Shown here: piece by piece, positions 16,769-26,508 of the stretch | Position numbering within the stretch: position 1 is the stretch's first letter | Layout: each line of letters opens with the position of its first letter | Source of the DNA: an uncultured Prevotellaceae bacterium | GTDB lineage: Bacteria > Bacteroidota > Bacteroidia > Bacteroidales > Bacteroidaceae | NCBI GenBank assembly: GCA_900321425.1 | Contig: ONWA01000013.1 | Coordinates: 1 to 63,331, forward strand | Direction: 5' to 3' | DNA length: 63,331 bases | Notes under the pieces: model-generated | The model's database searches: none | What the model was told of the DNA's origin: nothing | What the model saw: the letters and a program-made list of their open reading frames with translations, nothing else | Program-made: the position numbers and the translations under genes

Positions 16769-19618
16769 GTGAGAAAACAGACCCTCATATTTATCTTGCT
16801 CTTTGCTTTCGTTTTTGTGATGGCAGAGATGCCTTCTGTGCGTTTTCAAGAAGATAAGAAAACGCAAAAAGGCGTGTCCAAAAGTAAGCCATCGAAAAGA
16901 AAACCCAAGCAAATGCCAACAGATACGTTGACACAAGACAGTACAAAGGGGGATACCGTAGCTCTCGACTCCTTACAACAGGCTATCCTTTTGCATAACA
17001 AGGCCATTGACGACTCGTTGCATCTGGACAGTATGAACCGTCAGAAACGTAAGGGTATCGATTCGCCTGTGAAATATTCTGCCGCTGATTCGATGACCTA
17101 TGATGCGAATACAGGATGGGCACATCTCTACGGCGATGGTCATGTGACTTATCAGGATATGGACCTGAAGAGCGAAAAAATCTATATGAGTCTTGACAGT
17201 AGTATCGTACATGCTACGGGCGTGCGCGACACAACCACGAAGGAGTTAGCCGGAACACCTGTATTTACAATGGGAGGAAGCGGTTACGAGAGTGATACGA
17301 TGGCATTTAACTTCAAGACAAAGAAAGGTCTGATTAAAGAGGCATACACCCAACAGGAAGATGGTTATTTGACCAGTGAGATTTCCAAAAGAGGTTCTGA
17401 AGGAGAAATCTACCTCCAGCATGGCCGTTATACGACGTGCGACGAGCCTCATCCCGATTTTTATCTGGCGCTGTCGCGTGCCAAGGTACGTCCAGGAAAG
17501 GATGTGGTATTCGGACCTGCATATCTAGTTGTTGCCGACGTGCCGTTGCCCTTTGCTGTTCCCTACGGTTTCTTCCCTTTCTCGAAGAAATATTCCAGCG
17601 GTTTTATTATGCCTACCTATGGCGATGAGACCAGTCGCGGATTCTATCTGCGTGATGGCGGCTATTATTTTGCCCTGAGCGACAGATTGGATTTGAAGTT
17701 GTTAGGAGAGATCTATACCAAGGGATCGTGGGCTATTTCTGCGGCAACGAACTATAGGAAACGCTATCGGTATTCAGGTACTTTCTATGCCAGCTATCAG
17801 AATTCTGTCAGTGGTGAAAAAAATATGTCTGACTATTCTAAGCAGACGAGTTTCAAGATCCAATGGCGTCATCAGCAGGATGCGAAAGCCAATCCGTTCA
17901 GCACGTTTAATGCTAGTGTGAACTTTGCTACGGTTGCCTATGAGCGTAATAACCTCTCTTCGATGTATAATCCTCAGAGCTATTCGCAGAGTACGCGTAC
18001 TTCTTCCGTCAACTGGAGTACTACTTTCTCCAGTATCGGTATGACGCTGAGCTCTACAGTCAACCTGAACCAGAATATGCGTGACTCTACCATCTCGCTG
18101 ACTTTGCCGGATTTGAATATCTCTATAGCTCCTTTTTATCCTTTCCGTCGAAAGAAGGTTGCTGGCAATGAGCGCTGGTATGAAAAGATATCTTTGCGCT
18201 ATACGGGAAGTCTGAGTAACACGATTACAACGAAAGAGGATAGGCTGTTCCGTTCCAGTTTGTCGAAAGACTGGCGAAACGGTATGCAGCATACGATTCC
18301 GATCAGTGGAAACTTTACGATTTTCAAGTACGTCAACATTAATCCTACGTTCAATTTTATGGATCGTATGTACACCAATAAGATTGAACGTTCGTGGGAT
18401 GAGGTACACCAGACGGAGGTGTGTGATACCGTCAGTGGCTTCTACAACCTTTATAATTGGAGTATGAGTGTCAGTGCCTCTACGAAGTTATATGGTTTCT
18501 ATATCCCTAACAGGAAGATTTTTGGTGAGAAGATTCAGGCTATCCGTCATGTGTTCACTCCTCGAGTCAGCTTTAGCTACGCTCCTGATCATGGCTCACG
18601 TTATTGGGAATCCTATCAGAAAACCGATGCCGAAGGAAACGTGACATTGGTGGAGTATAACCCCTTTTCCCACTCGGTGTTTGGAACTCCAGGAAGATCG
18701 AAAACAGGTTTGCTATCGATGGAAATCTCTAATAACATCGAGATGAAAATTAAATCGGATGATGATAGTACTGGCTTTAAGAAAATCAGTCTGATTGACG
18801 AGTTGGGCGCTCGACTGTCCTATAACTTCGCGGCACAGGATGGCAGACCCTGGAGCGACTTGAGTACGACCTTGCGTTTAAAACTGTCGAAATCGTATAC
18901 TTTCAATATGAACGCCGTCTTTGCTACTTATGCCTATGAGGTGGACCCAGAGACTGGACGTATATATGTAGGTACGCGCACGGAGTGGAGTAAAGGAAGG
19001 TTTGGACGTTTTCAAGGAATGTCTCAGAACTTGTCGTATACGTTGAATAATGAGAAGATATCCAATTTCTTCAAGTGGTTGCGTGGTGAAAAAGTCTCGA
19101 AGAAGAAAGATAAGGAGCCTGAGCAAGAAGATGAGGATGATAACCTAGACATAGAAACGAATGTCGATCCTTTGATGACCAGAGGACAGCGTGGTGCAAG
19201 GAAAGGTAATAATAAGGCAGAGACAGACGAAGACGGTTATATGAAGTACAGGATTCCATGGTCGCTGAGTATTGGCTATGGTATCAGTATGCGTGAGAAT
19301 ACGGCTGGTAATTTTAACTATGAGACGATGCGCTATCCTTATAAGTTCACACAGACATTGAACTTCAGTGGAAATGTGCGTATCAGTGATGGTTGGAATA
19401 TCAGTTTCTCGTCTGGTTATGACTTCGAACATCATAAGATTTCCATGACCACTGCTTCGCTCTCACGCGATCTTCACTGCTTCAATATGTCGTGCTCTGT
19501 GGTATTGGCTCCTTATACAAGTTACAACTTCTCGTTCCGTTGTAATGCCTCCACACTGACGGATGCATTGAAATACGACAAACGCAGTAGCTATTCTAAT
19601 GCTGTGCAGTGGTATTAA
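16769..19618 (+). CDS. lptD: LPS-assembly outer-membrane protein LptD (Bacteroidota type)
   Basis: Outer-membrane protein that inserts lipopolysaccharide into the outer leaflet. The 949-residue protein has a signal peptide (MRKQTLIFILLFAFVFVMA), a Pro/Lys/Ser-rich linker, an OstA/LptA-like jellyroll domain (about residues 95-200: VKYSAADSMTYDANTGWAHLYGDGHVTYQDMDLKS split across strands) and a long C-terminal beta barrel beginning near residue 250 (VPYGFFPFSKKYSSGFIMPTYG), ending in an aromatic residue. A charged loop (about 765-810, rich in Lys/Glu/Asp) interrupts the barrel. It starts with GTG; a -7 box ends just 5 bases upstream. The 3' end overlaps the convergent antiporter by 4 bp. The partner LptE is not in this window. 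Confidence 0.87.
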   Translation: MRKQTLIFILLFAFVFVMAEMPSVRFQEDKKTQKGVSKSKPSKRKPKQMPTDTLTQDSTKGDTVALDSLQQAILLHNKAIDDSLHLDSMNRQKRKGIDSPVKYSAADSMTYDANTGWAHLYGDGHVTYQDMDLKSEKIYMSLDSSIVHATGVRDTTTKELAGTPVFTMGGSGYESDTMAFNFKTKKGLIKEAYTQQEDGYLTSEISKRGSEGEIYLQHGRYTTCDEPHPDFYLALSRAKVRPGKDVVFGPAYLVVADVPLPFAVPYGFFPFSKKYSSGFIMPTYGDETSRGFYLRDGGYYFALSDRLDLKLLGEIYTKGSWAISAATNYRKRYRYSGTFYASYQNSVSGEKNMSDYSKQTSFKIQWRHQQDAKANPFSTFNASVNFATVAYERNNLSSMYNPQSYSQSTRTSSVNWSTTFSSIGMTLSSTVNLNQNMRDSTISLTLPDLNISIAPFYPFRRKKVAGNERWYEKISLRYTGSLSNTITTKEDRLFRSSLSKDWRNGMQHTIPISGNFTIFKYVNINPTFNFMDRMYTNKIERSWDEVHQTEVCDTVSGFYNLYNWSMSVSASTKLYGFYIPNRKIFGEKIQAIRHVFTPRVSFSYAPDHGSRYWESYQKTDAEGNVTLVEYNPFSHSVFGTPGRSKTGLLSMEISNNIEMKIKSDDDSTGFKKISLIDELGARLSYNFAAQDGRPWSDLSTTLRLKLSKSYTFNMNAVFATYAYEVDPETGRIYVGTRTEWSKGRFGRFQGMSQNLSYTLNNEKISNFFKWLRGEKVSKKKDKEPEQEDEDDNLDIETNVDPLMTRGQRGARKGNNKAETDEDGYMKYRIPWSLSIGYGISMRENTAGNFNYETMRYPYKFTQTLNFSGNVRISDGWNISFSSGYDFEHHKISMTTASLSRDLHCFNMSCSVVLAPYTSYNFSFRCNASTLTDALKYDKRSSYSNAVQWY

Positions 19619-21894
19619 GACGAAACGGATTGTTCCTGTTTGTTGATGAGTGCTTGCAGCGACTCTTCTTCACCAACAATCCAGATGATATCACCTTCGT
19701 GGAAAACGTACGATGGAGATGGTGGTGTCAAATTCTCCAGTCCTTCTTCAATGCCCACAACCATACAACTGTAAATGCTGCGAATACCGCTTTCAGATAA
19801 TGTCTTGCCAATGAAAGGACTATTCTCACTGATGACGAACTGGCGCAATTTCATTTCACGTTTCTCCAACTCATAATCCTCTGTAAGCGTCTCGGTCTCC
19901 AGCGCATGGGCGAAATTCTGAAGTTGTTCGTCACTACCTATGACCTGTAATGTGTCGCCAGGGAAAATAATGTAATCGCCATCAGGGATATTCAGTCGTT
20001 GGTTGGCACGTAAAATACTACTTACATGGATGCCGTATTTATTTCCTAAATTCAATTGTTTCAGGGTCATTCCCATCCATGCGGAGTCCATGGGGACGCT
20101 GAAGTCGGCTATGTGGATATCACGGTCTAACAACTTCCCTTCATAGAGCGGATGTCGCTTGCCCGATACCTGTGCCTTGATATCGCGTGAGTGAAGGTTC
20201 ATGATGAACAGTCGTTCCATCTTGATACTCCTGCTTTTGACGGTACGTGAAAGTACCATGATGGTCACTACAATAATACCAATGGTAATCATCAGCGCAT
20301 TGGTAAAGTGACTGAGGTAATTGCAGATATAGAAAATGAAGGCTACTGCTATCATCACCCTTGCGATAATTGTTGAAATAAGGGGTAGACGATTGCGGTT
20401 ACTTTCTGCCCATAGCGCCTTGAATTCCTCGCTACGATTTTTCTTCATAATCATGGCCCGTAGGAAAGGAGAGATGAAAATCACGGTAAGAATGCCTGTA
20501 ACTGCATTGGCGTACCAGTGTAAGTTCTCCTCTGGAAGCAGCCTCTTGAAGAAGGGAAGTGCAAAGGTGAGCATCACGGCAATAGTGGCTAACGCCAGGA
20601 TGGAGTAGATCAAAGTGTTCACCATCATCTGCGTGAGCAGTTTTTTCCATAAGCTACTCTCCTGTGTGTTAGGATGGCTCATCGAGAGGTGGTTGAGCAG
20701 TTGGATGATCTTTGATGGCAGGTGATGCTCGAGTTTACCATAGACGGGTATAGCCATCTTGATCATGTAAGGGGTCAGGAAGGTGGTGATGACAGACACT
20801 GCCACTACAACAGGATATAGGTAATCGCTGATTACACCCAACGAGAGACCTAAGGAAGCGATGATAAACGAGAACTCACCAATCTGTGCCATGGAGAAAC
20901 CACAACGCATAGCTGATTTCAGTGACTCACCACCCAGCATAAAGCCGAAGGTACCGAAGATAGACTGTCCGATGAGAATGGTCAGAACTAGAACGATAAT
21001 AGGGAAGGCGTATTCCATCAAAATATGTGGATCCACCAGCATTCCCACTGAAACGAAGAAGATGGCACCAAAAAGATTCTTGATAGGCTCCACGAGTTTG
21101 ATAATCTTATCGGCTTCTATCGTCTCTGCCAGAATGCTACCCATGATAAATGCACCAAAGGCACTACTAAAACCGACTTTTGTGGAAATGACTGCCATTG
21201 CACAACAAAGCCCCAGTGACACAATAAGCAGTACTTCTGTGTTGATGAGCTTGCGAACGCTGCGCAATAACTGTGGAATGGCAAAAATACCCACCACCAG
21301 CCACAATACAAGGAAGAAACCAATCTTCATAATAGAGCCTAACATCTGTCCGCCATCGGGGTTTGAACCGCTGGCGATAGCACTCAACATCACCATCATC
21401 ACAATGGCGAGGATATCCTCCAATATGAGCACAGACATTACCAACCCAGCAAACTGCTGCTGACGAAGCCCTAGGTCGTCAAACGCCTTATAGATAATGG
21501 TGGTAGAGCTCATCGCGAGCATACCACCCAAGAAGATGCAGTCCATCTTGGTCCATCCAAAAAAGTGTCCAACAATCACTCCTAACATCGACATTGAGAA
21601 GATAATTGTGATGGTTGAGATGATGGGAGAGGCACCCATTTTCAGAATCTTCTTAAAAGAGAAGTCAAGACCTAAGGAAAATAAAAGGAACATCACACCA
21701 ATATCAGCCCACAGTTGTACACTGTCAGTATCTGCCACGGATGCCGTATAGGTCATGTGTGGGCCCACCAGAAATCCTGCTACAATATAGCCAAGAACAA
21801 GAGGCTGTTTCAACTTTCTGAAAATCAGCGTAACGATACCTGCCACCATCAGTATCAACGCTAGGTCTTCGATGAGTGCTGGAAGATGTCCCAT
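19615..21894 (-). CDS. CPA2-family cation:proton antiporter with two TrkA-C domains
   Basis: A 759-residue membrane transporter of the monovalent cation:proton antiporter-2 family. The first roughly 390 residues hold the 12-13 helix exchanger core (starting ALIEDLALILMVAGIVTLIF; GLDFSFKKILKMG; the helix with ILEDILAIV). Further helices follow to about residue 560. Two cytosolic TrkA-C (RCK_C) modules close the protein: about 595-670 (ADFSVPMDSAWMGMTLKQLN) and about 680-750 (FVISENSPFIGKTLSESGI). No nucleotide-binding TrkA-N domain is seen. pepT lies 21 bp upstream on the same strand, so it is probably the second gene of that operon. Ion specificity (K+ or Na+) cannot be read from sequence. 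Confidence 0.87.
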   Translation of the reverse strand: MGHLPALIEDLALILMVAGIVTLIFRKLKQPLVLGYIVAGFLVGPHMTYTASVADTDSVQLWADIGVMFLLFSLGLDFSFKKILKMGASPIISTITIIFSMSMLGVIVGHFFGWTKMDCIFLGGMLAMSSTTIIYKAFDDLGLRQQQFAGLVMSVLILEDILAIVMMVMLSAIASGSNPDGGQMLGSIMKIGFFLVLWLVVGIFAIPQLLRSVRKLINTEVLLIVSLGLCCAMAVISTKVGFSSAFGAFIMGSILAETIEADKIIKLVEPIKNLFGAIFFVSVGMLVDPHILMEYAFPIIVLVLTILIGQSIFGTFGFMLGGESLKSAMRCGFSMAQIGEFSFIIASLGLSLGVISDYLYPVVVAVSVITTFLTPYMIKMAIPVYGKLEHHLPSKIIQLLNHLSMSHPNTQESSLWKKLLTQMMVNTLIYSILALATIAVMLTFALPFFKRLLPEENLHWYANAVTGILTVIFISPFLRAMIMKKNRSEEFKALWAESNRNRLPLISTIIARVMIAVAFIFYICNYLSHFTNALMITIGIIVVTIMVLSRTVKSRSIKMERLFIMNLHSRDIKAQVSGKRHPLYEGKLLDRDIHIADFSVPMDSAWMGMTLKQLNLGNKYGIHVSSILRANQRLNIPDGDYIIFPGDTLQVIGSDEQLQNFAHALETETLTEDYELEKREMKLRQFVISENSPFIGKTLSESGIRSIYSCMVVGIEEGLENLTPPSPSYVFHEGDIIWIVGEEESLQALINKQEQSVSS

Positions 21895-21915
21895 GATTTA
21901 AACGGATAAGCTTGT

Positions 21916-23139
21916 TTATTTATTGAAATCGGCTACCAACTCACAGATTTTTACGACAACCTTCATGGCTTTTTCCATCGATTGAATACTGACGAATTCG
22001 TAGGGACCGTGAAAGTTGATGCCACCAGCGAAAATGTTGGGACAGGGCAGACCCTTAAACGATAGTTGGGCACCGTCTGTGCCGCCGCGAATAGGACGTA
22101 CTTTTGGAGCCACCTCACATTCCTGCATGGCTTTGAGTACCAGATCGATGACATGCATCTGCGGATCAATCTTTTCTTTCATGTTGTAGTACTGGTCTTT
22201 CACTTCGGCGATGACCGTTCCTTCTCCGTATTTCTTGTTCATTTCTTCAGTGCAACGAAGGATGAAACGTTTGCGGTCTTCAAAACAATCCCTGTCATGG
22301 TCGCGGATGATATAGCTCATCTTTGCCTCCTCAATATTACTCTGAATGCCTAACAGATGATAGAATCCCTGATATCCTTCTGTCGTTTCTGGCGTCTCGT
22401 CATCTGGCAGTAACTTGGCAAACTCTGCAGCCAGTGCATTGGCGTTAATCATTTTTCCTTTTGCATAACCGGGATGTACGCTCACCCCTTTGATGGTGAT
22501 CTTTGCACTTGCGGCATTGAAATTCTCAAATTCGAGTTCTCCTACGTCACCGCCATCCATCGTATATGCCCATTCACAACCAAACTTCTCAACATCAAAA
22601 TGGTGAGCTCCCATTCCAATCTCCTCGTCAGGATTGAAGGCAATACGAATCTTTCCATGCTTAATCTCCTTATGATCTTTCAGATAGACCATCGCTTGCA
22701 CGATCTCTGCAATACCTGCCTTGTCATCAGCACCTAACAGTGTGTGGCCGTCGGTGACAATCAGATCTTCTTCGACATGCTGTAAGAGTTCAGGGAACTT
22801 CTTCGGACTACTGATGATACCTTCTGACAAGAGAATGTCGCTACCATCGTATTGTTTGATGATGCGAGGCTGGATATTGGCACCGCTGCAGTCAGGACTT
22901 GTGTCATAGTGTGAAATGAAACCGATGACTGGTACGTCCTCCTTGATATTCGCCTTTAGGGTAGCATAGATATAGCCTTTGTCGTCCAATTCCACATCAT
23001 CTAAGCCTTCATGTTCTAATTCCTTTTTCAGGTATTCGGCAAAGATAAGTTGTTTGGAAGTGCTGGGGACGGTTTCACTGTCCTCTGCAGACTGTGTGTC
23101 AAATTTCGTATAGTTCAGAAATCGTTCAATTAAATCCAT
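21916..23139 (-). CDS. pepT: Peptidase T (tripeptide aminopeptidase)
   Basis: Cytoplasmic M20B zinc enzyme that removes the N-terminal residue from tripeptides. The 407-residue length is standard. Metal-binding motifs are [10 protein letters not shown] (about residue 77), [11 protein letters not shown] (about 140) and the catalytic glutamates in [13 protein letters not shown] (about 174-177); the C-terminal histidine motif is in [10 protein letters not shown]. It heads a reverse-strand pair with the antiporter and has a complete promoter. Confidence 0.95.
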   Translation of the reverse strand: MDLIERFLNYTKFDTQSAEDSETVPSTSKQLIFAEYLKKELEHEGLDDVELDDKGYIYATLKANIKEDVPVIGFISHYDTSPDCSGANIQPRIIKQYDGSDILLSEGIISSPKKFPELLQHVEEDLIVTDGHTLLGADDKAGIAEIVQAMVYLKDHKEIKHGKIRIAFNPDEEIGMGAHHFDVEKFGCEWAYTMDGGDVGELEFENFNAASAKITIKGVSVHPGYAKGKMINANALAAEFAKLLPDDETPETTEGYQGFYHLLGIQSNIEEAKMSYIIRDHDRDCFEDRKRFILRCTEEMNKKYGEGTVIAEVKDQYYNMKEKIDPQMHVIDLVLKAMQECEVAPKVRPIRGGTDGAQLSFKGLPCPNIFAGGINFHGPYEFVSIQSMEKAMKVVVKICELVADFNK

Positions 23140-23168
23140 GATATGATATATTTTCTTGATTCAACACG

Positions 23169-23200
23169 CAAAGATAGATATAATTAGTCAAACCGCCAAA
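23169..23200 (-). promoter_or_regulatory. Promoter of pepT
   Basis: TTTG (23200-23197), a 20-bp spacer and TATCTTTG (23176-23169) on the - strand, about 29 bases before the pepT ATG. Confidence 0.75.
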
Positions 23201-23347
23201 AAAAACAATTGAATTGCATAAAAGAATTTTTTTAAGGATGAAGGTATGAGAATGATTATAGAGTGGTAGCATGGAGTAAAAATGCACAATTTATTATAAA
23301 TTCACCTTTTTTATCTAGTTTTTCTATGTAGATAGCATAAAAAGTCG

Positions 23348-23355
23348 TACCTTTG
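23348..23355 (+). promoter_or_regulatory. -7 box of the aminotransferase gene
   Basis: TACCTTTG 24 bases before the chosen ATG. The longer upstream start at 23353 lies inside this box, which supports the later start. Confidence 0.65.
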
Positions 23356-23379
23356 CATCTTGTAATAAATAAAAAAAAG

Positions 23380-24417
23380 ATGAATTATCTTGATAGAAAT
23401 GAATTTAATTTCGAGCCCAGTCAGAAGGTGCTTGATGCCGTGAAGAACTTCGATGTAAAAGATCTTTGTTTTTATACCCGTATTTACGACCAAGGAAAGA
23501 AAAGTGTTATCAGTGTCCGTATAAGCGAAATTTATGGTGTTCCTGAGGAGCAGGTATTGTTGGCTTATGGCGGTGAAGATATTCTGAAAAATTCTATCCA
23601 CTATTTCCTGACTAAGGGTGACAATAAGAAAATCCTCATCCCAGAGTTCTCTTGGTGGTATTATAATCGTGTAGCGAGCGAGTGCGATGGCATTTTTGAG
23701 ATGTACCCTTTGCATGAGCAGGAGGACACCTTTGCCTATGATGTCGATGAGGTAATTGAATATACCAACCGTATTCATCCACGAATGTTGCTGTTAGCAT
23801 CTCCCAACAATCCGACGGGCAATAGTCTGACGAGTGAGGAGATTGGGCGTATCATGGAAAATATTCCATCAGATACGATGGTCCTGGTGGATGAGGCTTA
23901 TGCTAGTTTTATTACATCGGATGTGGACTATATTGCTCCTCTAGTAAACAAATATTCTAATCTGATTATTTCACGTACATTGTCGAAATTCTACGGTTTG
24001 CCTGGACTGCGTTGTGGCTTTGGTTTTATTGGCAAAGGTCATGATCAGTTCCTAAGTTATATCAACAAATACTTAGGATATAACCGTTTCTCAGAGGCAG
24101 TAGCTTTGGCTGCTCTTGACAGTGACGAGCATTATCGTAGAGTAGCTAATGATATGGAGTGGGGGCGCCAGTTGTACAAAAAGACATTGGGTAATTTACC
24201 TGGTTTCAAGGTATACAAATCAGTTGCAAACTTTATCCTGATTAAATATCCATTGGAAATCAAAGAGGCCTTAATGGAAGCTCTGAAGGTACAGGACTAT
24301 AAGATTAAGTTTATGGGTGACAAAGGATTGGAGTCCTGTCTACGTATCACACTGGGCCGGAAGGAGCAGACACAGGTTGTCTGTGACACAATCCTCCGTG
24401 TTTATCAGGAAAAATAA
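23380..24417 (+). CDS. HisC/CobD-like PLP-dependent aminotransferase or decarboxylase
   Basis: A 345-residue fold-type I PLP enzyme. Motifs: ASPNNPTGN (substrate/PLP Asn, about residue 145), LVDEAYASF (Asp that holds the pyridine nitrogen, about 170), SRTLSKFYGLPGLRCGF (Schiff-base lysine near 203 with the following Arg). It resembles histidinol-phosphate aminotransferase and threonine-phosphate decarboxylase (CobD), which are close relatives and cannot be told apart here. No histidine or cobamide genes are nearby. Instead it stands 6 bp before a CDP-alcohol phosphotransferase, which suggests it makes a phospho-amino-alcohol such as ethanolamine phosphate; that is inference. Start chosen downstream of the -7 box. 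Confidence 0.8.
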   Translation: MNYLDRNEFNFEPSQKVLDAVKNFDVKDLCFYTRIYDQGKKSVISVRISEIYGVPEEQVLLAYGGEDILKNSIHYFLTKGDNKKILIPEFSWWYYNRVASECDGIFEMYPLHEQEDTFAYDVDEVIEYTNRIHPRMLLLASPNNPTGNSLTSEEIGRIMENIPSDTMVLVDEAYASFITSDVDYIAPLVNKYSNLIISRTLSKFYGLPGLRCGFGFIGKGHDQFLSYINKYLGYNRFSEAVALAALDSDEHYRRVANDMEWGRQLYKKTLGNLPGFKVYKSVANFILIKYPLEIKEALMEALKVQDYKIKFMGDKGLESCLRITLGRKEQTQVVCDTILRVYQEK

Positions 24418-24423
24418 TCATTT

Positions 24424-25404
24424 ATGAACGAAAAGGTTTCTTCGACTTTAAAATCATCGGAGACAGAAGATTGGTTGGACTATCATGTTGTACGACCATT
24501 CAGTTATCTTTGGGCTTGTCTGTTTGCCAAGATGGATATCCATCCCAATACGGTGACTATCTGGTCGATGATTATCGGTGCCGGCAGTTGTTTGCTCTTT
24601 GCTCACGGATGCTACTATTATGAGGGCATGGAAGGATTGGTATACAATCTGATAGCAATGGCTCTCCTGTGCTTTGCCGATGTGCTCGACTGCACAGATG
24701 GACAGTTGGCGCGCATGACGGGAAAGAAGAGTCCTCTAGGGCGTATCCTTGATGGCGCAGCAGGTTTCGTGTGGTTTGTCCCTATCTATTTGGGACTCGT
24801 CTATCGTTTTTATCTCCACCATGACCTGGAGTTTGGTTGGTTGGGTATTGAGAATACGCCTGAGAACACGATGATTGCTACGGGCATTGTTCTGGTTCTA
24901 TCGCTGATTTCAGGTTTTGTGGGTCTTTCAGGACAGCAGCGTCTGGCCGACTATTATATCCAAATACACTTGTTTTTCCTTAAGGGTGAGAAGGGTAGTG
25001 AACTTGACAATTCTGCCCGTCAGCAAGAGATTTACAATCAAATGCCTTGGAAAAACAATCTGATTTATAAACTGTTCCAGAAGTCGTATGTGGGATATAC
25101 GCAAAAACAAGAGAGTGCAACGCCGGAATTCCAGAAGATGCTGAAGCTCATGAAAGAGAAATATGGTACGGTGGATCAGATGCCGGAGACATTGCGTTGT
25201 GAGTTTCACAATCAGTCACTGTCGTTGATAAAAATCAATGGCTTACTGACATTCAATTTCCGTACGGCCTGGTTTTTCTTGTTCTGTCTGCTGGACGTGC
25301 CTGTCATGAATTTCTTGTTTGAGATAATTTGTATGTCGCTTCTGGCATGGTATGTCAACCATCGCTACGAGATGCTCAGCCGTCGGATAGCTCAGAAAAT
25401 GTAA
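24424..25404 (+). CDS. CDP-alcohol phosphatidyltransferase family protein with altered motif
   Basis: A 326-residue integral membrane enzyme of the family that moves a phospho-alcohol from a CDP-alcohol onto a lipid hydroxyl. The family motif is recognisable: Asp89 and Asp92 in DCTDGQLAR, Gly93, Ala96, Arg97, Gly106, Asp110; but the fourth aspartate position is Gly114 (LDGAAGFV), so the supposed catalytic base is missing. The protein is longer than typical members, with a soluble loop of about 65 residues (about 175-245, containing the NQMPWKNNLIYKLF region) inserted between helix groups. It lies between the PLP enzyme and a flippase-like gene, 5 bp before the latter. Lipid product unknown. 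Confidence 0.82.
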   Translation: MNEKVSSTLKSSETEDWLDYHVVRPFSYLWACLFAKMDIHPNTVTIWSMIIGAGSCLLFAHGCYYYEGMEGLVYNLIAMALLCFADVLDCTDGQLARMTGKKSPLGRILDGAAGFVWFVPIYLGLVYRFYLHHDLEFGWLGIENTPENTMIATGIVLVLSLISGFVGLSGQQRLADYYIQIHLFFLKGEKGSELDNSARQQEIYNQMPWKNNLIYKLFQKSYVGYTQKQESATPEFQKMLKLMKEKYGTVDQMPETLRCEFHNQSLSLIKINGLLTFNFRTAWFFLFCLLDVPVMNFLFEIICMSLLAWYVNHRYEMLSRRIAQKM

Positions 25405-25409
25405 ATACA

Positions 25410-26450
25410 ATGAAGTGGACAAAGCAAAGAGTGAATAACTTGTTTTTCTTGCTCGGCTGTATAGCTGTAGTGGTGATGTTGTTTACTTTCGATGTTAGTT
25501 TTGTTGAACTTTGGCAACATCTGTGTCATGCAGGATATTGGTTGATTCCCATTGTAGGTGTATGGGTGATTATCTATGGTATTAATGCGTGGTCATGGTG
25601 GTGTATCATTAAAGGAAATGTGGGTCCACAGCCACCAGTTAGTTTTGCAACCATCTATCGATTGACGATAACTGGCTATGCCCTCAACTATGCTACTCCT
25701 GTTGGTGGATTGGGTGGAGAACCTTACCGTATCATGGAATTGTCCAAGTACGTAGATAACCAACATGCGACATCCAGCGTGATCCTCTATGCGATGATGC
25801 ATTTCTTCGGTCATTTTATTTTCTGGTTTGTTTCTATTTTTATCTATTTGGCTTTAGTGCTCGTTGGAGATATGCCGATGACTACAGCGATAGGTACAAT
25901 CTTAGGTGTGATCGTCGTCTTTTGTTTGGTTGCTTCCTACCTCTTTTCGCGCGGATATCGTAATGGTCTTGTTGTGAAAACCATTCGTTGGATAGGAAAG
26001 ATTCCTGGGCTGAAAGGCTGGAGTACACGTTTTTCAGAGCGTCATACTGAGGCTTTGCAGAATATTGACAAACAGATTGCATCGCTTCACGGGCAGGATA
26101 AACGGGCCTTCTACAGTAGTCTGTTTCTGGAATTTTTTTCCCGTGTTGTACAGAGTTCAGAGGTGTTGTTTATGCTCCTTCTTTTTGGTATTGACAATGG
26201 TGGAGGTTTTTCCGGTATTGTGATTACATACTTACATAGTATTCTTATTGTGGCCTTTACGACGCTGTTCGCCAACCTGATCGGCTTCCTACCTATGCAA
26301 TTGGGCGTTCAGGAAGGAGGATTTGTCCTTTCGATAGCTGCATTGGGGCTATCCGCCGCCTTAGGTATTTTCGTCAGTATCATCTGTCGAGTCAGGGAGA
26401 TTATCTGGATTGTAATAGGTATCTTTCTGATGCGAATATATAAGAATTAA
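25410..26450 (+). CDS. Flippase-like (UPF0104/LPG synthase transmembrane) protein
   Basis: A 346-residue polytopic membrane protein of the lysylphosphatidylglycerol-synthase transmembrane family, which includes MprF flippase domains and UPF0104 proteins; about seven to eight helices. Recognisable are the basic loop MKWTKQRVNNLFF at the start, the GYALNYATPVGGLGGEPYRI motif (about residue 85) and a C-terminal FANLIGFLPMQLGVQEGG stretch. No aminoacyl-transferase domain is present. I chose ATG 25410, 5 bp after the CDP-alcohol gene, rather than the long frame start at 25329, which would overlap it and add no membrane sequence. Family members are often suggested to flip lipids; here the partner lipid is unknown. 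Confidence 0.82.
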   Translation: MKWTKQRVNNLFFLLGCIAVVVMLFTFDVSFVELWQHLCHAGYWLIPIVGVWVIIYGINAWSWWCIIKGNVGPQPPVSFATIYRLTITGYALNYATPVGGLGGEPYRIMELSKYVDNQHATSSVILYAMMHFFGHFIFWFVSIFIYLALVLVGDMPMTTAIGTILGVIVVFCLVASYLFSRGYRNGLVVKTIRWIGKIPGLKGWSTRFSERHTEALQNIDKQIASLHGQDKRAFYSSLFLEFFSRVVQSSEVLFMLLLFGIDNGGGFSGIVITYLHSILIVAFTTLFANLIGFLPMQLGVQEGGFVLSIAALGLSAALGIFVSIICRVREIIWIVIGIFLMRIYKN

Positions 26451-26451
26451 A

Positions 26452-26485
26452 CAGACGAGACACATTTAACAGCGTGTCTCGCCTG
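26452..26485. terminator. Bidirectional hairpin between the head-group genes
   Basis: CAGACGAGACAC (26452-26463) and GTGTCTCGCCTG (26474-26485) form a 12-bp stem with one mismatch, between the convergent flippase-like and nucleotidyltransferase genes. There is no long T-run, so efficiency is uncertain. Confidence 0.55.
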
Positions 26486-26508
26486 CTTATGATTTGTTGT
26501 AAGGATAC

